Source: a bacterium (GTDB taxonomy: Bacteria; Bdellovibrionota; UBA1018). Taken from it: a DNA stretch of 64,000 nt. Position 1 is the stretch's first letter, and each line of letters starts with the position of its first letter. The notes beneath the pieces are model-generated. The model was not told where the DNA came from, did not search any database, and saw nothing but the letters and a program-made list of their open reading frames with translations. Below, one piece after another: positions 25,493 through 34,998 of this stretch. The stretch spans positions 1-64,000 of the forward strand of contig JAIEMT010000017.1 in assembly GCA_019751945.1 (NCBI GenBank), read 5' to 3'. The position numbers and the translations under genes were made by a program.

Positions 25493-26442
25493 TTTCAGTC
25501 CCGCGCGGGTGGGGTCTGAAATTTGGGGTTCTTACTTTTCTTGCGCTCTCGGTAGTAATCCTTCCAAACAAGGCGTTGGCGGCTCGAGTAGGGGTGGTAC
25601 TGGTACCCTCTGCTGAAGTTTTTGAAGGGCCGGGCACGAACTTTCGAAGAATTGATTCTATTCCTCGTGGCACTCAGCTCATGGCGAGCAACTATCCGGT
25701 TAAAGGTTTTCATAAGGTCAAAACTAAAGCAGGACTTGTGGGCTGGGTTCATGCCGACGCTCTACGTTTGGGAGCAGTTCCAAAAATTCCTGTGATGGAA
25801 AAGGAATTGGAACCAGCTACTGCAGTGAAACGTCCGCACGGAAGCTTTCGGGTCCGTGCTTTGGTGACCTACAATCTCTTCGATGCGAAAAGTTTGAATG
25901 CCATGCTGGGCTTTGGCTCCTTGACCAATGCGATGGGATACGGCGCTGAAGGAGTGTACCCGATGGCGGATGATCTCTCCCTTCTCTTTCGCTTTGAAAT
26001 GTTGACGAAGAGCTTGGTAGCAGTGAATGACATCACTCCGTTTGATACGTTTCAATTGAGCTACGTGGCTTTTCCGATTCAGGCCGGTTTGGAATACGCG
26101 TTGGTGGGATCCGACGGATTTCATCTGAGTGCGGGTGCGTTGATTGGGTTTGCGGTGGGATTGAAGTTCACGGCGGGAGCGCTTCAGCAGTCTACCCCCA
26201 ATGAAACTATTTGGGCTGCGTCTTCCTTTACGGGGATGGCTAAACTGAACGCTGAATTACAGCTCACTAAAACGCTGACCTTTGTAGCAGAAGTGGGCTT
26301 TCGATATTTGGAATCCGGGAATCTCACCCCGGGCGTAGAGGGCAACGGAGCTTCTCGATTCAAAGTGGGAGGCGAGTTTCAGCCTATCAGTCTGAGCATG
26401 ACCGGATTTGAATTCGGCGGCGGACTGGCAATGAGTTTTTAG
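25489..26442 (+). CDS. SH3-domain outer-membrane barrel-like protein
   Basis: 317 residues starting at a GTG that overlaps the M23 stop by 4 bp. Signal peptide to about residue 31 (ALA), a bacterial SH3 domain (about 33-95, with GPGTNFRRIDSIPRGT and VGWVHADAL) and then a beta-barrel-like region rich in alternating hydrophobic residues ending in Phe, as outer-membrane proteins do. SH3b domains bind peptidoglycan peptides. Co-translation with the M23 lipoprotein suggests they act together at the cell wall; the exact role is unknown. Confidence 0.78.
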   Translation: MISVPRGWGLKFGVLTFLALSVVILPNKALAARVGVVLVPSAEVFEGPGTNFRRIDSIPRGTQLMASNYPVKGFHKVKTKAGLVGWVHADALRLGAVPKIPVMEKELEPATAVKRPHGSFRVRALVTYNLFDAKSLNAMLGFGSLTNAMGYGAEGVYPMADDLSLLFRFEMLTKSLVAVNDITPFDTFQLSYVAFPIQAGLEYALVGSDGFHLSAGALIGFAVGLKFTAGALQQSTPNETIWAASSFTGMAKLNAELQLTKTLTFVAEVGFRYLESGNLTPGVEGNGASRFKVGGEFQPISLSMTGFEFGGGLAMSF

Positions 26443-26735
26443 AGCGCTTTTGCAGCGTCGAAGCTGTAAGGGTGCTGCCAGCGAATTCGGTAGCACCACG
26501 ACCCATCTTTTCGAAACGCGCGGGTGAGACGGGCTGGGAGGGTGACGGACTTACCCGTTTTTTCATTGAGCAAGTTGATCACGATATTCGATCGTTGAGA
26601 AAAAATGGGATCAGAAGATTCCACCAGGCTGGTGACTTCACAGCCCAGTTCATTGAACTCTTCGATCATACCGTTCACGACGTTTCTAAAATCGTGGCAA
26701 ACTGCCTGGAGTGCTTTATGAGTGGGTTTTAGCAT
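26439..26735 (-). CDS. PilZ-like small protein at the end of the gliding locus
   Basis: 98 residues. Pattern (N-V-V-x-G-M-I-E-E-F-N-E-L-G-C-E-V, then a hydrophobic strand set and RLTRAFRKDGSWCYRIRW) resembles a PilZ-type beta-barrel, though the N-terminal RxxxR c-di-GMP motif is not visible, so nucleotide binding is doubtful. It overlaps the preceding TPR gene by one base and the convergent SH3 gene by 4 bp. Being last in the Agl/Glt-like operon suggests a regulatory or assembly role there. Confidence 0.55.
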   Translation of the reverse strand: MLKPTHKALQAVCHDFRNVVNGMIEEFNELGCEVTSLVESSDPIFSQRSNIVINLLNEKTGKSVTLPARLTRAFRKDGSWCYRIRWQHPYSFDAAKAL

Positions 26736-28753
26736 TAGAGCTTCCCTCCGTCTTTCTTCTTCAATGCAAGATAGCGGTCTTTGCTATTGCAGTTATCAAA
26801 GGTGCGGGCCTTGAATGAACCGAGTTCGTCTTCCCAGACTTCTTGGGCTTCGTCGGCGTTGCTAGTGGGGGCTTTACCCCAGTCCCAAACTTTTGCAGAG
26901 GCGACTTCGCCTGATTCCTTAGCCATTTCCTGGGCAACTTTCTTGTAATCGGGGTGCGCGTTCTGCCAAATAATGTCTTGGGTGGCGCCGTTATAAATCT
27001 CGACTTCGATGAGCTGGTTGTTTTCGGCGATTTCTTCCAGCTTCACGAGCATGCTCTCGGTTTGTACGTTCAATTCTTTATTGATGGAAGCAAGGAGCTG
27101 AGCTTCACGAGGGCGAACTTTCTTTTGGTAGTTGGCAAGGATGGCGCGCCAAACGGGAGCAGCATCTCGGTACCGACGATAGAGAGTAATCTTGCGTTTC
27201 AGGTCGGCAAGCTCGCTCAGAATTTTGTCGGGCAGGCTGTCGCCATAAACCATCTTCTTTTTGGCGGCCGCAATCTTAGGTCTTAAAACATTGAATTGAG
27301 CCAGTAGGTCGGCGGCAAGTTTTTTCTGTTCTGCGGAACCGGCTTTACCCAGCTTTAAGACCGCTTCCTTCTCATCAAACATGAGATTGATCTCTTCTTG
27401 GTGAGAAATGAAAATGGGTGATCGGATCCACTGGGTACCGATTCGGGGCGGCACGTCGGATTTCTTTTTCAGGAAGTTCACGGCCATTTTATATAGGTCG
27501 AGGGACTTCTTCCCTTGCTTCATTCGCATCCAGCCCGAGAGCCAGTTGTAAACGGGGACGTAATCCTTCTGAAAGATTTGAATGGTCTGAAGTGAATCAG
27601 GATATTGGCAGATTTCGTTCAGCGCCATAGCCATCACCATCGGGCCTTCGGGCGAGAACGTGTGAATCAGTCCCCCCGCCTGTAAGCTCGTTGCTGCACC
27701 GATGGCATCGGTGTAATTTCCCGTCATGAGTTCGCTCCATGCTAACTCGGAAAGAACTTCGGCTAAATCGTTGGAGCCTTTGCTGATGGCGCGAAGCTGA
27801 AGGGTAGCTTTGTCATACTGACCGTTGGAGTAGTAGGAGCGAGCCAAGATCAGCCGTGCACGGTCATTAAAATGAGCCAGTGATGCGGGTTTATCAGGAA
27901 TGGCGATAAACTTTTCGAGTTCGCGGACGGATTGCGGATAGTTCAGACGGCGTGCAGCCCAAATTCCGGTGACGAGGTTTTCGTAAGCTCCCGAGCCTTT
28001 CAAGACTTTTGCTAGAGAACGAAGTTCCGATTCCTTCCAGTCCGCGCCTGTTTTACTGGTGCGTTCGGAGGTGGCATCGATTGCGGCCAAGAGGGCGTAT
28101 TCGAGAAGTGGCGTTTTTAATTTCTTGGGCACATTGACGGAAGCGTAGTCTGCCAAGCTCGTTGTTACGGCTTGAGGAAGTTCAAACGACGGATATTTTT
28201 GAATGATGTGATTTAAGCAGGTGAGGGCTGCAAGCTGGATTCCCATCGTGTCCGAGCGAAGTGGGGCAGCAACGACAGCTGTGAATCCGTAGTAAGCAAT
28301 ATGGTAGAGCTTGGCTTGAAGAAGTGCGCGCGAAATCCAGTACTCTGTCAGGAGTTTTCCTTCGGGTTCGCGATAAATATTTCTGTAAGCCAGCGCCTGT
28401 GAAAATCCAAAAGCTGGAGATGATTTTCCTGAGGTGAGTGACGATAGCTCTTTCCAGAAGTCTTTGGTAAATTTTGGAGTTTCGTTCCAACTTTCTTGAA
28501 ACGTGCACGCCTTATCAGCAAAGATCAGAGATTTCTCTTTAGCAGTTTCCTTAGCCGCTTCTTGAGCAGCAACTGCTGATGGATCTGGGGCCGGAGCGGC
28601 GGGTTGGGCTACTTCCTGGGGTTGCTTATTCCCCGTCGCTTTAATGAACTTGCTTCGAATTCGTTGAAAAAACGAATCCCTCTCAGCTGCGTCGTCCGCT
28701 AGCGAGGGAGGGGAGAGCAGCAAAAGTGAAGCAAGGACTACTTCGAATCTCAT
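26735..28753 (-). CDS. Periplasmic TPR protein of the Agl/Glt gliding cluster
   Basis: 672 residues with a signal peptide (1-19) and many helical TPR-like repeats (about 120-560), ending in a conserved WDWGKAP / DELGSFKARTFDNC segment. It resembles the periplasmic TPR proteins (GltE/AglT or GltD/AgnA type) of the Myxococcus and Bdellovibrio gliding complexes, but I cannot decide which. Start is an ATG overlapping the end of the barrel gene by 4 bp. Expected role: periplasmic scaffold linking the inner-membrane motor to outer-membrane partners. Confidence 0.75.
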   Translation of the reverse strand: MRFEVVLASLLLLSPPSLADDAAERDSFFQRIRSKFIKATGNKQPQEVAQPAAPAPDPSAVAAQEAAKETAKEKSLIFADKACTFQESWNETPKFTKDFWKELSSLTSGKSSPAFGFSQALAYRNIYREPEGKLLTEYWISRALLQAKLYHIAYYGFTAVVAAPLRSDTMGIQLAALTCLNHIIQKYPSFELPQAVTTSLADYASVNVPKKLKTPLLEYALLAAIDATSERTSKTGADWKESELRSLAKVLKGSGAYENLVTGIWAARRLNYPQSVRELEKFIAIPDKPASLAHFNDRARLILARSYYSNGQYDKATLQLRAISKGSNDLAEVLSELAWSELMTGNYTDAIGAATSLQAGGLIHTFSPEGPMVMAMALNEICQYPDSLQTIQIFQKDYVPVYNWLSGWMRMKQGKKSLDLYKMAVNFLKKKSDVPPRIGTQWIRSPIFISHQEEINLMFDEKEAVLKLGKAGSAEQKKLAADLLAQFNVLRPKIAAAKKKMVYGDSLPDKILSELADLKRKITLYRRYRDAAPVWRAILANYQKKVRPREAQLLASINKELNVQTESMLVKLEEIAENNQLIEVEIYNGATQDIIWQNAHPDYKKVAQEMAKESGEVASAKVWDWGKAPTSNADEAQEVWEDELGSFKARTFDNCNSKDRYLALKKKDGGKL

Positions 28754-29565
28754 TTTTTAGGTTCGCCTCCTCCACCAAGGAAGAAGCTAAATCCGAGGCT
28801 GAGAGCGTTTGAAAAGTTGGTACGGCTTCCTAGGTCTTGACCGATGTTGACACCGTTCAATTGGTAGAGTTTTTCACCGTAGATAAAGACACGGTAGTCA
28901 AAGCGGAATGCCACAGTTTTCGATAAGAAGATCTTTTGGCCGATACCGACGTGAGCCGTGATGTTGTTGTTGTAGAATTGCTGACCGTCGGTTGCTGTGG
29001 CAACTGTTTGCGTGAGGCCTGCTCCACCAATTAAATGCATGTCGTAGTAAATGATGGCTTTACCGACTACGCTCAGTTTTCCGTAGAGTAAGCTTCCCGT
29101 GATTTCTGCGCCGTAATACGCGGTCGGGGAGTTAATGTTGGGGTAGCCACCGGAAGTTCTGGACTGAAAGTCTTTCGAAGTCGCTGACGGAACCGTGAAG
29201 TCTTTTCGGGCAAGCAAGCCTACCGAGATGTACTCATCTAAGTGGTATGCGAGCATCAGCGCGAGCGATCGGTCGTCCAAGAATGGATCGGTCACAATGA
29301 TAGAGGCCATGGGTTCGATTTCGAATTTCTTGGCCTTGGAATAGAGACGGTTTTGAACGACTTCGAGTTTGGATTCGTCGCCGCGAGCCCAGTATTTATC
29401 TTTGATGGCGTTGACATCCACCTTCTCGGTGCCCGTTGCATTGGCTTCAGCTGGAGCTGCTGGAACGTCTTTGAGCTTGCGGGTATCTTCAGCCGCAGCT
29501 GTCGACACAAGCCCCGCTAATAGAGCAATCGTCGCTGTAATCGTAGTGGGGTTTAAAGTTTTCAT
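28750..29565 (-). CDS. Outer-membrane beta-barrel protein of the gliding cluster
   Basis: 271 residues: signal peptide (about 1-25, AAA cleavage), a charged region, then a barrel-like sequence with many alternating strands ending GFSFFLGGGG. It resembles the outer-membrane barrels found in Glt clusters (GltA/GltB/GltH group) and in Bdellovibrio agl loci. It lies between the GltG-like gene (11-bp gap) and the TPR gene (4-bp overlap), so it is part of the same unit and probably the outer-membrane port of the machine. Confidence 0.75.
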   Translation of the reverse strand: MKTLNPTTITATIALLAGLVSTAAAEDTRKLKDVPAAPAEANATGTEKVDVNAIKDKYWARGDESKLEVVQNRLYSKAKKFEIEPMASIIVTDPFLDDRSLALMLAYHLDEYISVGLLARKDFTVPSATSKDFQSRTSGGYPNINSPTAYYGAEITGSLLYGKLSVVGKAIIYYDMHLIGGAGLTQTVATATDGQQFYNNNITAHVGIGQKIFLSKTVAFRFDYRVFIYGEKLYQLNGVNIGQDLGSRTNFSNALSLGFSFFLGGGGEPKK

Positions 29566-29576
29566 AGTTCAGTTCC

Positions 29577-31142
29577 CTATCTTCCCAAAGTTTTAAAGAT
29601 GAATGGATAGTTGACGGCCACTTCGATTTTTCCCTTCGGTTGCGGGAATTTCCAAGTCATCAGCCGACGGATCACGCAGTCGTCGAGGCGTGCATCCGAA
29701 AGTGTGGACGATTTCACCGATGCTGTCTTCACCGTTCCTGTTCCGCCAATCACGAAGGCCACCATGAGTTTTCCTTCGAGATCTGGCGTACGCAGCATTG
29801 CTGATTCGTAGCAGTAGCGAACTTCGCTCATGTGTTTGTGGATGACTTCGCCGACTTCATCCCGAGACAGACCTTCTTCGACGTTCACGTCCTTCAGGTC
29901 CAACGAAACGTGAGCAGAGCCTTGGCCAGTAATTTTTGCGTCGCTGCCTTTGCCATAGCCCGAGCCTTCTTTGCCGCCAGTTCCACCGACTGCTGAGACT
30001 TTGGTGTCCTTCGAGTCGTTGATTTTGGTCGCAGGGCTCGTAGCGCGGAGCGATTCTGATTTAGAGTCGAAAAGGGCTTTGGCTTGGTTCGAGGCTTTGT
30101 TGCCTGAAACGAGGTCCGACTGAGCTAGTAAATTGGTCATGCCACCTTTGAGCAATCCGCTGATGGAGTTTTGTAGGGCTTCCGAACGGAGAGCTTTGAC
30201 TGCTGCAGTTTTTTGAACCGCAGCTGGAGCGCCTGCAGCTGCTTGTGACGCCTTGGTTGGTTCCGAGGGCGGAGCTTCTCGGGGTGGTGCCATCACAATC
30301 TTTGCGTACTGGGGCGGAACCAGTTCTTCTTTACTTGGATCTGGCTTGGGCCAAATGAGACCGAGCAAGATAAAGCCGGTGAGTATCGCAGAGGTTCCTA
30401 CGATGGAAGTTTTGAAAAGCTTTTCTTCTTTTTCATTGGCAACCTGTGCTGCAGTTTTCTTTCCGCCGGCGACGACATCCGAAAAAGGCGGAGCCATGGT
30501 TTTATTAAAACGCCAGGTGTGGTGACCAATTTGAATTTTCAGATGAGGTAATTCATCGCTATTGAGTTCGAGTGAATCTCCGGCAGGGCGGGAGTTGCCG
30601 CGCTCGATGTCCGCGATCATCGCGCCTTTTTCTTGGAACTGAACGGAGACTTCACCCGATTTCTTTTTGATCGTAAAAGCGGGTTTACCTTGGATGCGGC
30701 CGGTGTAGCTCGAGGCCATCTTGCCATAGCCGACCACCCAGTCGCCGATGCAAGAAAAGTAGAAGAGGTCACCCGGTTCCTTGTCGATATTCTTGGCAGC
30801 CTCAAACGGAGCCATGAGCTGATAGGAAGGAGCGATTCGAATAGCGACCTTCTTGTCTGCTCCAGGAATATCTTTTACTTCAAAGGGTTTTCCTGACTTT
30901 AAGCTCTCCGCTAATTTAGCGGCGGGAATTTCTTCCACGGATTGAGTGACGGGTTCGCCTGGCTTCATTCCCAAGTCGCGAATACGAACGCCTTTGTCGG
31001 TTTGTTCAATTACCCAGCGGAAAGGATGCCCCACTCCCATCGGAGCAGAAGGATCCCAAACTTGCGTCATGGAACGGCCTTCGATGGAAGTCGTTACGAC
31101 GTAGGATCGCGGTGCTGTAGTTTTTGAACGAGAAGTTTTCAT
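29577..31142 (-). CDS. GltG/AgmX-like inner-membrane protein with AgmX/PglI (TonB-like) C-terminus
   Basis: 521 residues. N-terminal cytoplasmic region (1-240) contains an FHA-like segment near 150-215 (LHIKIGHHTW-type pattern at 200-210). One membrane helix lies at 245-265 (GTSAILTGFILLGLIWP). A Pro/Ala-rich periplasmic linker follows, and the C-terminal domain (about 410-521, RDEVGEVIHKHMSEVRYCYE ... ARLDDCVIRRLMTWKFPQP, each shown in part) is the AgmX/PglI TonB-like fold with a probable disulfide. This layout equals GltG of Myxococcus, the coupling between cytoplasmic cues and periplasmic Glt proteins. Confidence 0.82.
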   Translation of the reverse strand: MKTSRSKTTAPRSYVVTTSIEGRSMTQVWDPSAPMGVGHPFRWVIEQTDKGVRIRDLGMKPGEPVTQSVEEIPAAKLAESLKSGKPFEVKDIPGADKKVAIRIAPSYQLMAPFEAAKNIDKEPGDLFYFSCIGDWVVGYGKMASSYTGRIQGKPAFTIKKKSGEVSVQFQEKGAMIADIERGNSRPAGDSLELNSDELPHLKIQIGHHTWRFNKTMAPPFSDVVAGGKKTAAQVANEKEEKLFKTSIVGTSAILTGFILLGLIWPKPDPSKEELVPPQYAKIVMAPPREAPPSEPTKASQAAAGAPAAVQKTAAVKALRSEALQNSISGLLKGGMTNLLAQSDLVSGNKASNQAKALFDSKSESLRATSPATKINDSKDTKVSAVGGTGGKEGSGYGKGSDAKITGQGSAHVSLDLKDVNVEEGLSRDEVGEVIHKHMSEVRYCYESAMLRTPDLEGKLMVAFVIGGTGTVKTASVKSSTLSDARLDDCVIRRLMTWKFPQPKGKIEVAVNYPFIFKTLGR

Positions 31143-31405
31143 TGCGAGAATCTCATTTCACGCAGAGTGGTGGTGGTTTCAGATTTGAAACCTCCGCGCT
31201 TCTTATAAAGATGGGGTTTCTGTGCGCGTTTATTTTTCTCTGACAATTGATTTAAGGAATCTAACGGGCGCTTGTTCATGCCTTCGATCACTTCATCATC
31301 GAAATCGATGACCTTCTCGCGCGAAGGGCCGCCTCCGGATTTGGCGAAGCTCGACGTCGAGAAAATCAAGAGTGTCACGATGGCCAGGGTTTTTAGAATT
31401 TTCAC
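31139..31405 (-). CDS. Small periplasmic protein of the gliding cluster
   Basis: 88 residues from a GTG behind AAGGAGCGAGAC, with a signal peptide (about 1-21) and a short, highly charged mature part rich in Lys and Arg (KKRGGFKSETTTTLREM). No family recognised. It is first in the second transcript of the locus, behind a strong promoter, and overlaps the GltG-like gene by 4 bp, so it is likely a partner of that protein. Confidence 0.65.
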   Translation of the reverse strand: MKILKTLAIVTLLIFSTSSFAKSGGGPSREKVIDFDDEVIEGMNKRPLDSLNQLSEKNKRAQKPHLYKKRGGFKSETTTTLREMRFSQ

Positions 31406-31444
31406 GTCTCGCTCCTTTCTCCTGTAGTCACAGGACCATAGTTA

Positions 31445-31473
31445 ATTTTAATTAAAAAGATTAACTTTTTCAA
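31445..31473 (-). promoter_or_regulatory. Strong sigma-70 promoter inside the gliding locus
   Basis: TTGAAA (31468-31473), 17-bp spacer, TAAAAT (31445-31450) on the minus strand; both boxes match consensus at five of six. It lies in the A/T-rich 128-bp gap after the large TPR gene and starts a second transcript for the genes from 31405 down to 26439. Confidence 0.75.
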
Positions 31474-31533
31474 ACTATTTAGTTTTACTTCTAACTTGTT
31501 GATAAATAAGCTTTATTTAATAAAGACGGGCTT

Positions 31534-34500
31534 CTATTTGTCTTTATTCCACTTTCGAACCGATGAAAGCAGGCGCGAGCCTCCGTTCGGGTCGATGGTT
31601 TCCAGCTCCTTCATCAAATCTTTGGATCGTTCGCGCGAGTAGGACGCGTAGTAGTGGCTGAGAAGTGCGATGGTCGCAGACTTCTTTGCCGAGCCCTCGA
31701 GATCGGCACGTAGTTCGCTAATTTCAGTCAGGGCTTCACCCTTCGCTCCTGCGGCGTAAAGCGAGACGGCTCGAGCGACGCGCAGCGATTGATCCGAGAG
31801 AAGTTTCTTTTCCTTGGCCTCTTGTAAGAAGAAAGCCACCTGAGCCCACTTTCGATTCTGGATGGCGAGGTACCAGCGGATTTTTAGGTACTTCACCGGA
31901 TTGGATTCTTGGGTTTTGTTCGGATCGATCGAGCTCCAGCCCCCCGAAGGATCCAAGCTGTCCGCAAGATCGAGATCGATCGTGACTGTCTTCATGTCGT
32001 TCGATTGAGTTCCGTTGGCCTGCAAGGAATTTGCTTGCGACGGATTGTCTTGGAAGAACGGAACAACCACCGATTTGAAAGCGCTGTCTTCAATTGCAAA
32101 ACGAGACGCGATTTCGAAGGCCTTGCCGCGAATTTCCTGTCCCTTCTCTTCAAAGGGGAGCGTCAGTTTACGAATGGTTTCGTCGTAAGCTGCAAAATCT
32201 TTTTCAGCCAGGTCCTTGGGTTTTGGAAGGGCCGCCAACTCGCGAGAGAGATTTAAATAGAGAGTTGCGATTTCGTTTAAGACGAGAGCTCTCACCCGAG
32301 ACCAGGGGAGTTTCTTCAGAACCTTGGCGCCCGTATTCTCCATATCGCGAATCACTTCGATGCGACGAGCGATGTATTTTTCGTTCGCGCGAAGCGGAGC
32401 AATGTCTTTCATCTGAGAACGGTTCAGTTCAAAGGCCTTCGGAATGCTTGCGGAAATTTTTGGAAGTAAAGTGAAGGCCGAGAGAGATTCCAGCTCATCC
32501 CAATGGTTTGCCACCTGTCGCACCATACTCATGCGTTCATGAAATTTGAGACGGTCAGCTGAATCCAAAGCCACAGCAGCCCAGATGGACTTGCTTTTGT
32601 CGGGGCCTTTTTTGGCTTGTTCCATGGCGTTTTGAATAGCACCGTCGCTCGGGCTTGTGTTTCCGAGGGCTAAGAAAGCTTGGTAGAGGTTACATTCTTC
32701 TTCGAGAGACTCGGTGCAGATCTGATTGGATCCTAGTGCTGCTTTGAGTTCGCCGGCTTCCCCGGAGAGCCAAGCCAACGCCAGAATCTTCTTGCGAAGC
32801 TTCGCGCGATCGCCACTGCTCACCTTTTGAGAGGAGGGGTGAAACAAGTAGTTGCGGTAATCTTTTGCGGCACCCGCGAAAATGTATTGTTCTTCTTGAA
32901 TGTTCCCGCGAGCGAGCAGGGCGTCGCCTACGTAATTCGATTTAGGAGCGACCTCAATGAGTCGCGAGAAGTATTGCAACGCGCGGGGATAGTCTTTGTT
33001 GTTCATGGCCGAGCTGCCTGCAAGGGCTAGAGCATCCACCGTACGTTCGCTGTCCTTATACTTCTCTAAGAATTTCTCCGCTTTCTTGAGTGCGCGAGAG
33101 TATTCTTTGGCTCGGTGATCGTTTTCCAAAAGTTTGTAAGAAGAGTCTGCAGCGACTTTATAAAGTCGTTTTGCAAAGTCCGTCTTTGCCCAGGCTTTTA
33201 CGTCCATGAGGCTCTCGGCCAGGTCGTGAGTGTTTTCCCAATCGTTTGAAACAATGTAGGTGTCAAGGGCTAGAGTCGCAGAGCCAATGGCCGCCTTCGA
33301 GTTCGGATTGCGTTTAGCGAACTTCAGTAAACGTTCGGTTGCTGATTTAATGTGAGCATTCGAATAGAGAGTTCGGTTCGCTTCAAACAGGAAGTGATCG
33401 TAGGCTTCGTTCGTGGTTCTGCCGTCTTCTTTGTCGACCCACTTCACCCATTCTTCAACCTTGGGGTCCATGCTCTTCGAGTCGTCTGTCTTGCTGAGCA
33501 TTTCCGGTTTCAATTCTGTAGGAATGAGTTTCTTTTGCTTCAAGACTTCGTAGCGAGCGGCAATAGCTTTTAACGGCGCGTCTTTGATGTCTTGTTGAGC
33601 GAGACCGCTTGCGGCTCCACCAGTAATGCGCTTGTCGACGATCCAGCGGTAGTTCTCAGTGGCTTTGTCATACTGTTTAATCGTGAAGAGCGTTTCAGCT
33701 AAGTTGTAATGCACGCGCGGAATTCTGGGATCTGCTTCGGGCACGATCTGCGTAAAAGATTCGTAAATGGTGGCCAAGCTTTCGCTGAGCGGAATCACAT
33801 CTTGGCTGGCTTTGTTTTTGACGATGATGCCTTGGAGTTTTTCAGCCGTTTCTAGCAACATGCGCTGCGCTTTGGGATAGCCGTCGATCTTAGGGGACTT
33901 ATGATTCAGTGCGACGATGTCTTTCGAAACGTTAGCCACCGACGCGTAGTTTCGTTGATTGAGGACGTGTTCGAAAGTGACCAATACGACTTCCAAAGAT
34001 TCCGGGCGTTGCCAATCGTTTTCCAAGACTAAGGATTTCCATTTCTGGATTTCGTCGTTGTGATTGTGCGAACGAAGCAGTTTCACATATCGAACGAGCA
34101 TCTTTCCATAGGCAGTGCCCTGGTCAAGTTTTTTGAAATAGGCATACGCGTTGGCCGTATTGAACTCGGGCAGTTTCTGCTCGAAGCCATCAAAGTAAAA
34201 CGTGGTGGAGTCTGAAAGCATCGTTTCGCGCAAGGAAGTGTCGGGAGAGGCCGCAGCCTCTTGCGGTGTCAGCTGAGCAAGTTTCTTATTGTAGTAAGCC
34301 AGGTGTTTCTCAACGTAGCTCAGAGAATTGGGAATGGCTCTTAAGTTATAATACGACCATGCCATCTTGTAGAGAGCGAACGGGTAGTACGGATTCTCTG
34401 GATCTTTCTCCACATTCTTCAAGTACCCAATGGCCTTGGGGTGGTTGCCTTCGTCGATCGCGAATTCTGCGAGTGCCATGTACGCCGGATAGATTTGCTC

Positions 34501-34995
34501 GACGTTCGGATAGTGGGTAACCAAGTAGGTGTAGTCTTTTGCGGCGTGAAGCTTGTTCCCGATTTCTTCGTAAGCTTTTCCACGATTCAGGTAAGCGACG
34601 TGAATCTCGGCGTAGTTGGGAAAGCGGCGAATCAAGTCGTCGAAGAGACCAATGATCTCACCCATGGTCTTCTTGTACCTGACGAGGTCAACGGCTTTGC
34701 CAGTGTTATGAGCCGATCCGTGTGCAATTCGGAACTGAATGGAAGCTTTTTGCTGTTTGAGCTCAGCCAGTTTGGCGAGCAAAACAGATTCTTGGCGAGC
34801 GCCTCGATACTTTTTGAGGAGAGCGGAAAGTTTGGTGATGGCCGCATCTTGTGAAGCCATTGCTACTGCGTCGACGTTTCGCTCGTGGGACTCGCGCTTG
34901 TTGCCACTTTCTTTGGCGTGAGAAATAGAAAAAAGGCCGCCCTGGCACAGAGCGCCTATCAGCAAAAGCTGAAGCCCAGTTTTGAGAGAACTCAT
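31534..34995 (-). CDS. Very large periplasmic TPR protein of the gliding cluster
   Basis: 1153 residues with a signal peptide (about 1-27) and many TPR-like helical pairs along the whole length (e.g. HVAYLNRGKAYEEIGN, AYMALAEFAIDEGNHPKAIG, LARGNIQEEQY). It resembles large TPR proteins next to TolQ/TolR motors in Myxococcus and Bdellovibrio gliding loci (GltI/GltE-type). It directly follows the second ExbD-like gene by 3 bp. Likely a long periplasmic scaffold that the motor pulls on. Confidence 0.78.
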   Translation of the reverse strand: MSSLKTGLQLLLIGALCQGGLFSISHAKESGNKRESHERNVDAVAMASQDAAITKLSALLKKYRGARQESVLLAKLAELKQQKASIQFRIAHGSAHNTGKAVDLVRYKKTMGEIIGLFDDLIRRFPNYAEIHVAYLNRGKAYEEIGNKLHAAKDYTYLVTHYPNVEQIYPAYMALAEFAIDEGNHPKAIGYLKNVEKDPENPYYPFALYKMAWSYYNLRAIPNSLSYVEKHLAYYNKKLAQLTPQEAAASPDTSLRETMLSDSTTFYFDGFEQKLPEFNTANAYAYFKKLDQGTAYGKMLVRYVKLLRSHNHNDEIQKWKSLVLENDWQRPESLEVVLVTFEHVLNQRNYASVANVSKDIVALNHKSPKIDGYPKAQRMLLETAEKLQGIIVKNKASQDVIPLSESLATIYESFTQIVPEADPRIPRVHYNLAETLFTIKQYDKATENYRWIVDKRITGGAASGLAQQDIKDAPLKAIAARYEVLKQKKLIPTELKPEMLSKTDDSKSMDPKVEEWVKWVDKEDGRTTNEAYDHFLFEANRTLYSNAHIKSATERLLKFAKRNPNSKAAIGSATLALDTYIVSNDWENTHDLAESLMDVKAWAKTDFAKRLYKVAADSSYKLLENDHRAKEYSRALKKAEKFLEKYKDSERTVDALALAGSSAMNNKDYPRALQYFSRLIEVAPKSNYVGDALLARGNIQEEQYIFAGAAKDYRNYLFHPSSQKVSSGDRAKLRKKILALAWLSGEAGELKAALGSNQICTESLEEECNLYQAFLALGNTSPSDGAIQNAMEQAKKGPDKSKSIWAAVALDSADRLKFHERMSMVRQVANHWDELESLSAFTLLPKISASIPKAFELNRSQMKDIAPLRANEKYIARRIEVIRDMENTGAKVLKKLPWSRVRALVLNEIATLYLNLSRELAALPKPKDLAEKDFAAYDETIRKLTLPFEEKGQEIRGKAFEIASRFAIEDSAFKSVVVPFFQDNPSQANSLQANGTQSNDMKTVTIDLDLADSLDPSGGWSSIDPNKTQESNPVKYLKIRWYLAIQNRKWAQVAFFLQEAKEKKLLSDQSLRVARAVSLYAAGAKGEALTEISELRADLEGSAKKSATIALLSHYYASYSRERSKDLMKELETIDPNGGSRLLSSVRKWNKDK

Positions 34996-34998
34996 CAG

